The notes under the pieces were generated by a model, which was given only the letters and a program-made list of their open reading frames with translations, was not told where the DNA came from and made no database searches. Positions 26,150-38,067 of a stretch of DNA of 64,000 nt are shown here, one piece after another. Positions within the stretch are counted from its first letter, which is position 1. Each line of letters starts with the position of its first letter. Source of the DNA: Streptomyces sp. NBC_01314 (GTDB lineage Bacteria; Actinomycetota; Actinomycetes; Streptomycetales; Streptomycetaceae); the NCBI RefSeq assembly GCF_041435215.1, contig NZ_CP108394.1, forward strand, positions 10,416,001 through 10,480,000, read 5' to 3'. Both the position numbers and the translations under genes were made by a program.

Positions 26150-26295
26150 TCCGTCCGACGGGGCGAAGTGGGTGAGGGCCCGGTGTGCCCGGTGCCCGGA
26201 CGTCGGCCGCCCCACGCTTTCTGGCCGCGCCGCTGGACATCACCGTGCTGCGCGGATGTACCCGCCCTGGTCCGGGCCACGGGAAGCGGGGACCG

Positions 26296-27189
26296 TCATC
26301 GCCGCTCGCCGGACCCCCGCACCACGGCGACCGGGCAGTGCGCGTGGTGCAGCATGGCCTGGCTGACCGATCCCAGGAGCAACCCGGCGAAACCACCCCG
26401 CCCCCGGGCGCCGACGACCAGAAGCTGCGCGGTGCCGCTTGCTTCGATCAATGCCTCACGGGTGCCGCCGCGCAGCACTCTGCGCTCGACCAGGACACCC
26501 GGGTACCGCTCCTGATGGCCCGCGAGTGCCTCGGCCAGGAGGCGCTCCTCTCTCTCGGTGAGCGTGCCGGGCTCGTTCGCGTACGGCTTGGAGGGGTCCT
26601 GCGGCGGAGACATCGGCGCGTTCCACGGAGTCCAGGCGTGCACGGCGACCATGCCCACCGCGCGCTGCACGGCCTCGGCGAAGGCGAAATCGACTGCTCT
26701 CTCGCCGGCCGGGGAACCGTCGACCCCCAGTACGACCGGCCCGGCGGGATCCTGCTGCTCCCGGACCACCAGCACCGGGCACCGGGCGTGAGCCGCCAGG
26801 TGCACCGCCGTGGACCCCGCCAGCAGCCCGACGAATCCGCCCATGCCACGGGATCCGACGACTACCAGCTCCGCGGCACGAGACTGCGCCTCCAGCGCGG
26901 TGAGCGGCTCACCGTTCACCACGGCAGGGGTGACGTCCACCTCCGGCGCCACCGTCCGGGCGCGCGCCACCGCCTCGGCCACCAGACGCTCGATATCGAC
27001 CATGTTCCGCAGCGCGCTCTCGGGTGTGCCCAGCGGCGACGGATCCAACGGCACATGCGTCGCGGGCCAGACGAACGCATGCACCAGGCGCAGTCCCGCC
27101 CCGCGCCACCGGGCCTCCCGGGCCGCCGTCTCGACCGCGGCAAGACTTGACGTCGAGCCATCCACACCCACTACCACCAGACCGCTCAC
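26296..27189 (-). CDS. Universal stress protein, tandem UspA domains
   Basis: A 297-residue double UspA protein in which both domains keep the canonical ATP pattern (VVGSRGMGGFVGLLAGS and VVGARGRGGFAGLLLGS). The start is GTG 27189, placed 5 bases after GAGGGAGG; a GTG or ATG further upstream would add 11 residues outside the fold. It converges on the GH65 gene and has a 327-base upstream spacer containing a weak DosR-like box. It is the least degenerate of the five Usp proteins here. Confidence 0.88.
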   Translation of the reverse strand: MSGLVVVGVDGSTSSLAAVETAAREARWRGAGLRLVHAFVWPATHVPLDPSPLGTPESALRNMVDIERLVAEAVARARTVAPEVDVTPAVVNGEPLTALEAQSRAAELVVVGSRGMGGFVGLLAGSTAVHLAAHARCPVLVVREQQDPAGPVVLGVDGSPAGERAVDFAFAEAVQRAVGMVAVHAWTPWNAPMSPPQDPSKPYANEPGTLTEREERLLAEALAGHQERYPGVLVERRVLRGGTREALIEASGTAQLLVVGARGRGGFAGLLLGSVSQAMLHHAHCPVAVVRGSGERR

Positions 27190-27516
27190 CGCGCCTCCCT
27201 CGGTCAACACTCCTCGTCCCAAGCCTCACCCCGGCGATGCACCGCTGCCACAGGGAGCGAGCGGCCGTCGTCCGGGACCGGCGTCTCCCGTCCCCGCGGG
27301 AACAGGACCGGGGCGGGAATTCACGACGCCGACCGGCGCTCGGGACAGAGTGCACGCAGCCTTGCGGAGAGGAGGGAGGTCGCGGCCCTGGGGTCCGCCC
27401 GGTGACCGCATGGAGCATCGGTGGACCCGCGCCACGCCAGAAGTGATTCGCCGGACTTCTCCCGCTTCTCGAACCCTCGGCGAACGCGCCGACTGGCCCC
27501 AGCCGGACCGAAACGG
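27190..27516. other. 327-base spacer with a weak DosR-like box
   Basis: No credible gene is seen. GGGAC, CGGC, GTCTC at 27274-27287 has a perfect left half and a right half with one mismatch, 85 bases upstream of the Usp GTG start. The rest is promoter or terminator space between two same-direction genes. Confidence 0.4.
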
Positions 27517-28368
27517 TCAGACGGCATCGACGCGGTCCACGACATCGACCACGTCCTCGATGTCCCGCAGCGATTCGAGGAGGCGCGCGGCGAGTGCCTC
27601 GTCCAGTCTCCCCGTCAGAGTCACCACGCCGTTCTCGACCGTCACCTCGGCAGTGGCGGGAACCGGCGACTGCCGCCGGAGCACCGACTCGGCCTCCGCA
27701 CGGATGTCGGCGTCGTCGCGCATCAGGGCTCGCAGCAGGTCGGCCCGGCTCACCACACCGACCAGCCGGCCCTGCTGGTCCGCGACGGGGAGCCGCTTCA
27801 GCCGTGCGTGCGCCGCCGTCCAGGCGGCGTCCGCCACCGGCTGCCCCGGCCGTACGGTGACCGGTGGGAAGGTCATGAGAGTGGCCGCCGTGTCACCGTG
27901 GCTCTTCTCGTAGAGCCGGTGCTGCCGGAACCTGCCGACCGGGCTGTGCCGGTGGGGTTCGGCCATCACGGCGGCCTTGGCGAGCAGGTCGGACTCCGAG
28001 ACCACGCCGATCACGTGGTCCTCGGCGTCGATCACCGGCAAGGCGCTCACGTGCTCGCGGGAGAGCGTGTGGGCGACATCGAGGAACGGCATGTCGCCGG
28101 GGACGGCGGCCGCGGGCACCCGCATGACGTCGCGCACACAGAGCTCACCCGGCTCTCGGGCAGGGGGCCGGCGTTCCGGGGAAGTGGACGACTTGGGGTC
28201 CTCCGGAGCCACGGGCCGTTCGGCGGCTCTGGTGGCCGCTGCGGTGGCGACGGCGCCGAGATAACGCCGCAGTGCGTCCTGGCGCGGCTCCTCGCGCGGT
28301 GTCCAGGGACGGCCCGGTGTGGTGTGGCGGGCCTCATCGGCGGCGGCGCGGTGTTCGACGTCACTCAC
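27517..28368 (-). CDS. CBS-pair and BON domain protein with long N-terminal extension
   Basis: A 283-residue paralog of the two other CBS-BON genes. It carries an added, Ala/Arg/Pro-rich N-terminal region of about 75 residues. CBS domains follow at about 80-135 (REHVSALPVIDAEDHVIG) and 160-215 (ARLKRLPVADQQGRLVG), then BON at about 225-280 (AEVTVENGVVTLTGRLDE). The GTG at 28368 lies 6 bases after GGAGG and is the clear start. It is divergent from the V-type ATPase operon across 180 bases, so a shared control region is possible. Confidence 0.85.
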   Translation of the reverse strand: MSDVEHRAAADEARHTTPGRPWTPREEPRQDALRRYLGAVATAAATRAAERPVAPEDPKSSTSPERRPPAREPGELCVRDVMRVPAAAVPGDMPFLDVAHTLSREHVSALPVIDAEDHVIGVVSESDLLAKAAVMAEPHRHSPVGRFRQHRLYEKSHGDTAATLMTFPPVTVRPGQPVADAAWTAAHARLKRLPVADQQGRLVGVVSRADLLRALMRDDADIRAEAESVLRRQSPVPATAEVTVENGVVTLTGRLDEALAARLLESLRDIEDVVDVVDRVDAV

Positions 28369-28548
28369 GACAACCTCCACAACGGCGGTGCCCCCACCTT
28401 CCCCCTCAGTGTCGCACCGGCCGCACCGGCCTGCCCGAGGCCGCGTGGCCGCGCACAGGGCCGGCGAGCCGGGCGCGGCAGGACATCCGTCTCCGTAGCA
28501 GGGAGACTGGGAGGAAGACTTGGGGGCGAGCGACCGTGAGGAGAACTC

Positions 28549-29061
28549 ATGGTGGGTTTCCGGGACTTCCTGACACGGTTCCGCCCGGCGGCCGCGCCCG
28601 GTCGCGCCGCACCGGGAGGTGTTCCGGCCGACCGCTCCGCAGAGCTCGCGGCGGAGCTCGGACCTCCGCTCGCCCTGCTCGAAGACGTACAGACGGAAGC
28701 GGAGGCGATACGCGAGCGGGCCGAGCAGGATGCCACGCGGACGCGGCGCGAGGCCGAGCGGCAGGCCGCGGAGATCATCATGGCCGCGCGGGAGGGCGCA
28801 CCTGCCGTACGGGCCCGCAGCGCGGACGGTGTCGTTCGCGAGGCAGAGGAAGAGGCGGCGGAGTTGCACACCGCAGCCGGGGCGGAGGCCGCCGCCGTAC
28901 GGAAGCGGGCAGTGACCCGGATGCCCGCACTCGTCGACCGTGTGTCCGCACTGGTGAACGACGACCTGACCGCTCTGAAGGCGGCGACGGACGAACCCCC
29001 GGGCGGGCCGGACGCGAGCCCCGCTCCCGACGGTGGCCCACGCGGGGAAGGCAACCCCTGA
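28549..29061 (+). CDS. V/A-ATPase peripheral-stalk subunit (H/G-like)
   Basis: A 170-residue, highly charged protein with a central helical stretch rich in Ala, Glu and Arg (about 45-115, AEAIRERAEQDATRTRREAER), typical of the stalk subunit that pairs with subunit E. It would form the peripheral stator linking the soluble head to membrane subunit I. It is the first gene of the operon, behind GTGAGGAGA, and its stop overlaps the next ATG in TGATG. The assignment rests on composition and position, since such stalk proteins share little sequence. Confidence 0.65.
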   Translation: MVGFRDFLTRFRPAAAPGRAAPGGVPADRSAELAAELGPPLALLEDVQTEAEAIRERAEQDATRTRREAERQAAEIIMAAREGAPAVRARSADGVVREAEEEAAELHTAAGAEAAAVRKRAVTRMPALVDRVSALVNDDLTALKAATDEPPGGPDASPAPDGGPRGEGNP

Positions 29062-30072
29062 TGGGCTCGGCACGCGTGGCCGGTGTGACCCGGGCACGGG
29101 CCCTGCGCACCAGACGTCTGGGCGCGGACGGTGTCCGGGAGGTCGCCGCGTGCCGGACGCTCGACGACGCGCTGCACTACCTGACGGCCACCGCCTACCG
29201 CCACGACGTCACGCCGGGCGGCTCCCTGGCCGAAGCGCAGCGGGCGGTGACGGCGACCTTGCTGTGGCATCTGCGGATCCTCGCCGGCTGGCAGTCGGCG
29301 GACGGTGCCGGCGCCGTTCGCGCACTCGCCGCGGGTTTCGAGATCTCCAACGCCGAAGGGCATCTGCGGACGCTGGTCGAGCCGGACCCGGATCAGGGCG
29401 TGGCCACCGCGCCGGACCGAGAGCGGCGCGACGGGAACCCCCCGTATCCGGACTCCCTCTCTCCGGGCAGGCGTTCGCCGCCCGCCCCCTACCGCCTGGG
29501 CGCGCTGGCGACCGCATGGGCCCGGCTCGTCGCCACCCGCTCACCGTCCGAGACGCGCTCCGTGCTGGCGTCCTCCCTCTGGGGCGACCCGGGCGGCGAT
29601 TCTCCCGCTGCTGTCGCCACCGGCATGCGTGTCTCAGCGGCTGTGCGTCTCGCCGCCGCCGTGCCCGAGGCCGCGCGCTGGGCGGCGGGCCGGCTCGCCC
29701 TTCTGGTCGGGCGGGAGCGGTTCGTCGTCGAACGGGCCGTCCCGGAGGTCTCGGTCCTGCGGGCCGCCCGACTGCTCGGCCCCCGAGCGGTACGGGCCCA
29801 GGCGTACGCCGAGTTCCGGCAGGCGCTGCTGCCGCCCGCGAGATGGGCGCTGGAGGGCACCACGGAGGCGGCGGACCTGTGGCGGGCGGAAGCACGGTGG
29901 TGGACGGAACTCGACCGGGACGGCCGCGAACTGCTGAGCCGCTCCCGCTTCGGCTCCGCACCGGTGGTGGGGGCCGTCGCGGTGCTGTCCGCCGACGCCT
30001 GGCACACACGCGCCGCGTTGGAACTGGCCTCCCGGGGCGGCGGACCGGTGGACCGGCTCGCGGAGGTGCTCG

Positions 30073-30086
<14 letters not shown>
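29061..30086 (+). CDS. V/A-ATPase subunit C-like (central-stalk socket)
   Basis: A 341-residue, mostly helical soluble protein of the length expected for subunit C, which couples the rotating central stalk to the K ring. The N-terminal region (GVTRARALRTRRLGADGVREVAACRTLDDAL) resembles the start of C subunits, and the chain ends in a helical repeat. Similarity is weak by eye and the position between stalk and I genes is the main support. A 1-base overlap joins it to the previous gene, and it overlaps the start of subunit I by 14 bases. Confidence 0.65.
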
Positions 30087-32378
<2,292 letters not shown>

Positions 32379-32380
32379 CC

Positions 32381-32605
32381 GTGGGACGCGTGGCCGCTCT
32401 CGGAGAACAGGCGCGCGTGGCCGGACTGGCCTTGGCCGGGGTGCTGGTCCTCGTCGCGGAGGACCCCCGCGCGGTGCGCCGCACCTGGCGCGTTCTGCCC
32501 GACGACGTGCAGCTGGTGATCCTCACCCCCGCCGCGGCCAAGGCCCTCGACCTGCCGGAACCACCCCGGGGCGGTCAACCGCTGACAGCCGTGATGCCGC
32601 CATGA
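32381..32605 (+). CDS. V/A-ATPase subunit F (short)
   Basis: A 74-residue protein with a single alpha/beta fold core: GLALAGVLVLVAEDPRAV, a turn, then LPDDVQLVILTPAAAKAL. This is the pattern of V/A-ATPase subunit F, the regulatory central-stalk subunit, though usual members have about 100 residues. GTG 32381 lies 7 bases after GGGAAGG; GTG 32375 overlaps the preceding stop and adds two residues. The last codons overlap the ATG of subunit E (ATGA). Confidence 0.75.
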   Translation: MGRVAALGEQARVAGLALAGVLVLVAEDPRAVRRTWRVLPDDVQLVILTPAAAKALDLPEPPRGGQPLTAVMPP

Positions 32606-33132
32606 CGACTCCTGAGACCGATCGGGTGACCGACGACGCTCTGGCTCCGGTACGGGCCGAGCTGCTGCGCGCCGCCCACGCCGATGCCGAAGCGGTCGGC
32701 GCCCGTGCGGAACGGGAGGCCACCGCACTGATCGACAAGGCCCGCCACAAGGCCCGTGAGATCCTCGACGACGCCCGCCGGCAGGGAGAAGCCGACGGCG
32801 CCGCCTCCGCTCGCGACATCCGCGTCCATGCTCGGCGGGAGGCCAGGTCCCGCCAGTTGTCCGTTCGCAGACAGATGCACGAAGAGCTGCGCGAACGCGC
32901 CACCGAACGCGTGCGGGCGGTGCACCGCTCGGCCGACTACGCCTGGATACGGGGGCTGCTGGAGCAGCGGGCCCGCCGCGTCCTCGGCCCGGACGCGGAG
33001 GTGACCGAGGACCCCCGCGGCGGTGTGGTGGCCCGCGCGCCGGGGCGGCGCGTGGACTGCACGCTGGACGCCCTGGCAGCCCGGGCCCTGAACCGGATGA
33101 GTGCGGAGGTGACGAGCCTGTGGGAGCGGTGA
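32602..33132 (+). CDS. ntpE: V/A-ATPase subunit E (peripheral stalk)
   Basis: A 176-residue protein with an N-terminal charged helix (about 10-95, AEAVGARAEREATALIDKARHKARE) and a small C-terminal domain containing DPRGGVVARAPGRRVDCTLDA, the familiar VGGVVVxxxDGxIxxDNTLEA region of subunit E in modified form. It would pair with the H/G-like subunit as the stator. It overlaps subunit F by 4 bases and subunit A by up to 13 bases. Confidence 0.85.
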   Translation: MTTPETDRVTDDALAPVRAELLRAAHADAEAVGARAEREATALIDKARHKAREILDDARRQGEADGAASARDIRVHARREARSRQLSVRRQMHEELRERATERVRAVHRSADYAWIRGLLEQRARRVLGPDAEVTEDPRGGVVARAPGRRVDCTLDALAARALNRMSAEVTSLWER

Positions 33133-34892
33133 CGGAAGCACCCGGCACACGGTTGCCCCGGCATCCGGCGGAACGGCCCGGCCGGATTCTGCGGGTGGCG
33201 GGGCCGCTGGTCGAGGCCGAGTACACCGGCGGGGTCGCGATGTACGACCTGGTCTCGCTCGGCCCGGCCGAACTGCCCGGCGAGGTCGTGGCCATCAGCG
33301 GTGACGTGATCACCGCTCAGTCGTACGAGTACACCGGCAGCCTGGCTCCGGGGCACCTGGCCCGCCCGCTGGGCCGCCCGCTGTCCGTGCGCCTGGGGCC
33401 GGAGCTGCTCGGCGGGATCTTCGACGGCCTGCTGCGGCCGCTGTCCGGCGGTGGCGACTGGCTGCTGCCGGGGGCGGAACGGTCGGCGGCCGGGGAACGC
33501 ACCTGGTCCTTCTCCCCGGTGGTGGCGGAGGGCGAGCAGGCTGCCGAGGGCCAGGCCCTGGGTGACATCCAGGACGCCGGGCCCGTACGCCTTCGGATCC
33601 TCGTCCCGCCCGGCTGCGCGGGCACGGTCGAGCGGGTCGCCGCCCCGGGGGAGTGTGCGAGCGACGACGTGGCGGCGGTGGTGGGTGGTACGGAGGTGCC
33701 GGTCAGCGGCGTCTGGCCGGTCCGTCGGCCGCGCCCGGTGCGGCAGCGCGTCGACGCCCGGGAAGCCCTGAACACCGGCCAGCGGGTGATCGACCTGCTC
33801 TTCCCCGTCGCCCGGGGCAGCACGGTGGCGGTGCCCGGCGGGTTCGGCACGGGCAAGACGGTGCTGCTGCAGCAGATCGCCAAGTGGTGCGACGCGGACG
33901 TCATCGTGTACGTCGGCTGCGGCGAGCGCGGCAACGAGATGGCCGACGTCATCGCCGAACTGTCGGAGCTTCGGGATCCGCGCACGGGCGGGCGGCTCGC
34001 CGAGCGGACCGTGACCGTCGCCAACACCTCCAACATGCCGATGATGGCGCGCGAGGCGAGCATCTACACGGGCGTGACGGTCGCCGAGTACTTCCGGGAC
34101 ATGGGCCTGGACGTGGTGGTCATCGCCGACTCGACCTCCCGGTGGGCCGAGGCGCTGCGCGAGTTCGCCTCCCGTACCGGCGCGCTGCCCGCCGAGGAGG
34201 GCTACCCGGCCTCTCTCGCCTCCGCGATCGCCGCCTTCTACGAGCGCGCCGGAGCCGTGACGACGCTGGGCGGCGACCGGGGCTCGGTGACCGTGATCGG
34301 CGCGGTGTCCCCTCCCGGCGGGGACCTGACCGAACCGGTGACCGCACACACCGAGCGGTTCGTGCGCTGTCTGTGGAGCCTCGACCGCGACCTCGCCTAT
34401 GCCCGCCACTACCCGGCGGTGTCATGGGCGGGGTCCTTCTCCCGTGACGTACCGGTCCTGGCCGCCGGGCACCGGGCGGCCGGTGATCCGGCGTGGGCCC
34501 GGCGACGCGACCAGGTGGCGGCGCTGCTGGCGGAGGCCGACCGGCTGGCCGATCTCGTCGATCTCATCGGCATCGCCGCGCTGCCAGCCCGGGAGCGGAT
34601 CGGCGTGCTGGCCGGGCGGCTGGTCCGCGAGGGCGTGCTCCAGCAGAGCGCGCTGTCCGAATGGGACGCCTACTGCGGGTCTGAGAAGACGGCCGCACTG
34701 GTCGACGCGGTACTGACTGTCACCGGCCGCTGCCACGAGCTGATCAGCGCGGGTGTCCCGGCGGCCGCCGTCGAGGCGGTCGACTTCGGCCCGCTGTTGC
34801 GCGCCCGGGAGGACACCGGCCCGCATGACGCGGCGGGCGTGGCGGCCCTGCGGGACGCCATGCTCGCAAGGCTTCAGGAGGTGCGGCCATGA
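33120..34892 (+). CDS. ntpA: V/A-ATPase catalytic subunit A
   Basis: A 590-residue catalytic subunit. It has the N-terminal beta barrel (GRILRVAGPLVEAEY), the bulge domain unique to A subunits (about 110-200), Walker A GGFGTGKTV near residue 241, the arm VYVGCGERGNEMADV (catalytic Glu), DVVVIADSTSRWAEALRE and the C-terminal helical domain. F-type beta subunits lack the bulge domain and are about 100 residues shorter, so this is V/A-type. The Walker A has GGFGTGKT where GPFGSGKT or GAFGCGKT is common. GTG 33120 has GGAGG 10 bases upstream; GTG 33129 is an alternative. Confidence 0.97.
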   Translation: MGAVTEAPGTRLPRHPAERPGRILRVAGPLVEAEYTGGVAMYDLVSLGPAELPGEVVAISGDVITAQSYEYTGSLAPGHLARPLGRPLSVRLGPELLGGIFDGLLRPLSGGGDWLLPGAERSAAGERTWSFSPVVAEGEQAAEGQALGDIQDAGPVRLRILVPPGCAGTVERVAAPGECASDDVAAVVGGTEVPVSGVWPVRRPRPVRQRVDAREALNTGQRVIDLLFPVARGSTVAVPGGFGTGKTVLLQQIAKWCDADVIVYVGCGERGNEMADVIAELSELRDPRTGGRLAERTVTVANTSNMPMMAREASIYTGVTVAEYFRDMGLDVVVIADSTSRWAEALREFASRTGALPAEEGYPASLASAIAAFYERAGAVTTLGGDRGSVTVIGAVSPPGGDLTEPVTAHTERFVRCLWSLDRDLAYARHYPAVSWAGSFSRDVPVLAAGHRAAGDPAWARRRDQVAALLAEADRLADLVDLIGIAALPARERIGVLAGRLVREGVLQQSALSEWDAYCGSEKTAALVDAVLTVTGRCHELISAGVPAAAVEAVDFGPLLRAREDTGPHDAAGVAALRDAMLARLQEVRP

Positions 34893-36448
34893 CGGGCCCG
34901 TCCGGTGGACATGACCCGTCCGGGGAGGTCGGCGCGCCAGGCCCGTTCGGCGCCGTCGAGTACACGGCGGTGCGCGAACTCCGCGGCCCGCTCGCCGTCT
35001 TCCAAGGTGTGTCCGGGGTCGGCTGGGACGAGTACGTACGCATCACCCTCGCGTCGGGCGAACAGCGGCACGGCGTGGTCCTGGACGCCGACCGCGACCT
35101 GGCGGTCGTCCAGGTCCTGGAGGGAACCTCCGGAATGGACCCGACGGGCATCCGGGCGGCCTTCACCGGCGGCCCGCTGCGCGTCCCTGTCGGAACGGGC
35201 TGGCTGGGCCGCGTCTGCAACGGCCGCGGCGAGCCCGTCGACGGCGGCCCACCGGTCTTCGGCCCGTCCGACGCCGAGGTGGGCGGCAACCCGGTCAACC
35301 CGGTACGGCGACAGCCGCCGTCCGAGCCGGTACTCACCGGTGTCGGCGTCATCGACGCCCTGGCCACCCTCGTACGCGGGCAGAAACTGCCGGTGTTCTC
35401 CGTGGCCGGACTGCCGCACCTGGAACTGGCCGCACAGATCGCCGCCCAGTCCACCGCCGCGGGGGAGCCCTTCAGCGTCGTCTTCGCCGGTATGGGGCTC
35501 ACCCACGCCGACGCCTCCTTCGTCCGCGACGCGCTGGAGGAACGGTCGGCGGCCGGGGAACTGGTCCTGCTGCTGAACACCGCCGACGATCCGGTGATCG
35601 AGCGGATCCTCACCCCGCGGATCGCACTCACCGTCGCCGAGCACCTCGCCTTCGCCGAAGGACGGCACGTCCTCGTGGTGATGACCGACATGACCACGTA
35701 CGCGGAGGCCCTGCGCGAGGTGTCCGCCGCACGCGGGGAGATCCCCGCCCGCCGTGCCTACCCCGGCTACCTCTACAGCGATCTCGCCTCCCTCTACGAA
35801 CGCTGCGGACGTATCCGGGGCCGGCCCGGCTCCGTCACCGTGCTGCCGGTGCTGACCATGCCCGCGGGGGACATCACCCATCCCGTGCCGGACCTGACCG
35901 GATACATCACCGAGGGCCAGATCGTCCTGTCCCCCGCGACGCACGCGCGGGGCGTGTACCCGCCGCTGGACGCCCTCTCCTCGCTGTCCCGTCTGATGCG
36001 CAAGGGCGCCGGTCCCGGGCGCACCCGCGCCGACCACCTCGACGTCGCGGCGCAACTGCTGGCCGCGTTGGCCCGGGCCCGGCAGGTCCGTGACCTCGCG
36101 GACCTGGTCGGCGAGTCGGCGCTGAGTCCCACCGACCGCAGCTACCTGGACCTCGACGAAGCTTTCCTGCGCGACTTCGCCGCTCAGCGCGGCGACGAAC
36201 CGCGCACACTCGACGACGCTCTGGAACGCGCCTGGGGAGTCCTGCTCGCCCTGCCGCGTGGCCAGCTCTCCATGCTCCCCGCCCGACTCCTCGACGCACG
36301 CGGGGCGAGGGACGGTGCGAGGGAGACCAATACCGGTGGGGAGGGCGCACGGACGTCGAAGGGAGCCGCGTCCGAGGGATCCAGCAGGCCCGCGCCTGAT
36401 GCGGAGGCATCCTTCAGGGCGACGGCTCCCTCCGAGGAGGCCCCCTGA
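34889..36448 (+). CDS. ntpB: V/A-ATPase regulatory subunit B
   Basis: A 519-residue non-catalytic subunit, with no Walker A lysine motif but clear B-type segments: GRVCNGRGEPVDGGP, NPVRRQPPSEPVLTGVGVIDALATLVRGQKLPVFS, FAGMGLTHADASFVRD and YPGYLYSDLASLYERCGR. It alternates with subunit A in the head. The last 60 residues (Gly, Ser, Glu, Ala rich) extend beyond the usual end and are probably disordered. A 4-base overlap joins it to subunit A and a 1-base overlap (TGATG) to subunit D. Confidence 0.97.
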   Translation: MTGPSGGHDPSGEVGAPGPFGAVEYTAVRELRGPLAVFQGVSGVGWDEYVRITLASGEQRHGVVLDADRDLAVVQVLEGTSGMDPTGIRAAFTGGPLRVPVGTGWLGRVCNGRGEPVDGGPPVFGPSDAEVGGNPVNPVRRQPPSEPVLTGVGVIDALATLVRGQKLPVFSVAGLPHLELAAQIAAQSTAAGEPFSVVFAGMGLTHADASFVRDALEERSAAGELVLLLNTADDPVIERILTPRIALTVAEHLAFAEGRHVLVVMTDMTTYAEALREVSAARGEIPARRAYPGYLYSDLASLYERCGRIRGRPGSVTVLPVLTMPAGDITHPVPDLTGYITEGQIVLSPATHARGVYPPLDALSSLSRLMRKGAGPGRTRADHLDVAAQLLAALARARQVRDLADLVGESALSPTDRSYLDLDEAFLRDFAAQRGDEPRTLDDALERAWGVLLALPRGQLSMLPARLLDARGARDGARETNTGGEGARTSKGAASEGSSRPAPDAEASFRATAPSEEAP

Positions 36449-37089
36449 TGACAGGCGCCGCCCGCCGCACACCCCCCGGCCGCGCGGGACGGTTGCGCCT
36501 GCGGCACAACCTCGACGTCGCCGTCCGGGGTGCCGACCTCCTGGAGCAGAAGCTCCGGATCCTGCGCTCCGAACACGAACAACTACTGCGCGCCGAAGAA
36601 GCGGCTGCCCTGGCATGGCGCGACCTGTTGCCCGAGGCCGAGACCTGGCTGCTGCGCGGACTGCTCCTGAGCGGGGAGGGGGCACTCGACTCGGCCGCCG
36701 CCGGCATCGGCCCGGCCGGGGTCACGGTTCACTGGACCGCCTCCATGGGGGTACGCCATCCGGCGGAGGTTTCCCTCGCCGTACCCGCACGTGCACCCAC
36801 CGCCGCCGCTGCTTCCAACACCGCCCTGGTGCACGCGGAGGCCGCCTACCGCCGTGCCCTGCGCGCCGCCGGTGAGTACGCGGTCGCACACGCCGCCGCC
36901 GAGCTGGTGGGAGCGGAGGTCATCGGCACTCGTCACAGGGTCCGTGCCCTGCGACGTCATTGGATCCCCCGCCTGCGCGAAGAACTCGCACGGGCCGATC
37001 TCGCCCTGGAGCAGAGCGAGCACGAGGACGCCGTCCGCCGACGCTGGGCCGCCCGGGCCGCGGCGGACGACCGGTCGGCCGCCGAGTGA
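36448..37089 (+). CDS. ntpD: V/A-ATPase subunit D (central shaft)
   Basis: A 213-residue protein with the two long terminal helices of subunit D, the rotor shaft inside the AB head. The N-terminal helix is LRHNLDVAVRGADLLEQKLRILRSEHEQL; the C-terminal helix is TRHRVRALRRHWIPRLREELARADLALEQSEHED, closely matching the family pattern with TRRRVNALE and ERE-RE-F-RLK. It closes the operon; a small inverted repeat follows at 37139. With this gene all expected V/A subunits are present. Confidence 0.93.
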   Translation: MTGAARRTPPGRAGRLRLRHNLDVAVRGADLLEQKLRILRSEHEQLLRAEEAAALAWRDLLPEAETWLLRGLLLSGEGALDSAAAGIGPAGVTVHWTASMGVRHPAEVSLAVPARAPTAAAASNTALVHAEAAYRRALRAAGEYAVAHAAAELVGAEVIGTRHRVRALRRHWIPRLREELARADLALEQSEHEDAVRRRWAARAAADDRSAAE

Positions 37090-37138
37090 GTCCGCTGGTG
37101 TCCGCACGTGGCTCCGCCCCGTCCGGCAGACCGCCTGA

Positions 37139-37156
37139 GGCGTCATCGCCGACGCC
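37139..37156. terminator. Hairpin between V-ATPase operon and convergent Usp gene
   Basis: A perfect 6-bp inverted repeat, GGCGTC and GACGCC, surrounds a 6-base loop, 50 bases past the subunit D stop and 30 bases past the end of the convergent Usp gene. Confidence 0.45.
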
Positions 37157-37185
37157 ACCGGCTGCCGCCCCACCGGTCCGGAGGT

Positions 37186-38067
37186 CTACTCGTGCGGGTG
37201 CGGAACGACGATGACCGGGCAACGGGCATGGTGGAGTACGCCCTGGCTGACCGAGCCCAGGAGCATGCCGGTGAAGCCGCCGTGCCCGCGTGTGCCCACG
37301 ACCAGCCCCAGGGAGTGTTCGGATGCTTCGGCCAGAACCCGCACCGGGTGGCCGCGCACGACCTCGTGGCGCAGTTCCACGTCCGGATAGGCGGCGGTAC
37401 GCCCGGCCACCGTCTCCGACAGCAGTCGACGGCATTCCTGGACGGCCACGTCCTCGTCGAGGTGTCCGTGCCGGGGAGGGTGCCACACGTACAGGGCCCG
37501 CAGGAGAGCTCCGCGTAGGGCCGCCTCCTCGAAGGCGAAGTCGACGGCGGCCGCGGAACGAGGGCTGCCGTCCACGCCGACCACGAAGAACGGCGGCTGT
37601 TGGGTGATGTGCTCCGGCTCCGGCACGACCACCACCGGGCAGGGGCTGTGGGCAATGAGCGACAGGGCGACGGCGGACGGGGTGAACAGCTCCTGGGCGG
37701 CGCTCAGATGCCGGGATCCGAGCACGACCTCCGTGGCGTGCAGCGCCTGCTCGCGCAGCACCCAGGCCGGGGCACCCTCCGCCAGCAGCCCGGAGACCCG
37801 TACCTGCGGGTGCCGGGCCTCGACGAAGGCGACCGCTTCCTTCAGCACGTGATCGCCCGCCACGTGCAGCGTCTCGTTCCACTCCTCCCAGGACGGCCGC
37901 CCGCCCGTCGGCCGGAAGCCAGGGGTCGGCGCACCCTGTGCGTGGACCAGCAACAGGGGCAGGCGACGCCGGGCCGCCTCGTCGGCGGCCCAGGCCGACG
38001 CCATGCGTTTGCCCGGATCGGGGTCGAGGCCGACCACGATCGGCATCCCGCCTTCCTCGTACGTCAT
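37186..38067 (-). CDS. Universal stress protein, tandem UspA domains
   Basis: A 293-residue double UspA protein. Domain 1 (MPIVVGLDPDPGKR) has lost the ATP loop (LGSRHLSAAQELFTPS); domain 2 keeps VVGTRGHGGFTGMLLGS. The ATG at 38067 lies 5 bases after AAGGAGG; the longer open frame adds 12 residues. It converges on the V-ATPase operon and has a 602-base upstream region with two inverted repeats. It is the fifth Usp gene in the window. Confidence 0.87.
   Translation of the reverse strand: MTYEEGGMPIVVGLDPDPGKRMASAWAADEAARRRLPLLLVHAQGAPTPGFRPTGGRPSWEEWNETLHVAGDHVLKEAVAFVEARHPQVRVSGLLAEGAPAWVLREQALHATEVVLGSRHLSAAQELFTPSAVALSLIAHSPCPVVVVPEPEHITQQPPFFVVGVDGSPRSAAAVDFAFEEAALRGALLRALYVWHPPRHGHLDEDVAVQECRRLLSETVAGRTAAYPDVELRHEVVRGHPVRVLAEASEHSLGLVVGTRGHGGFTGMLLGSVSQGVLHHARCPVIVVPHPHE

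Noticed and set aside
28272..29060. N-terminal extension joined to V-ATPase subunit C
   Set aside because: It overlaps the H/G-like gene in another frame; the ATG at 29061 overlaps the previous stop as elsewhere in the operon.
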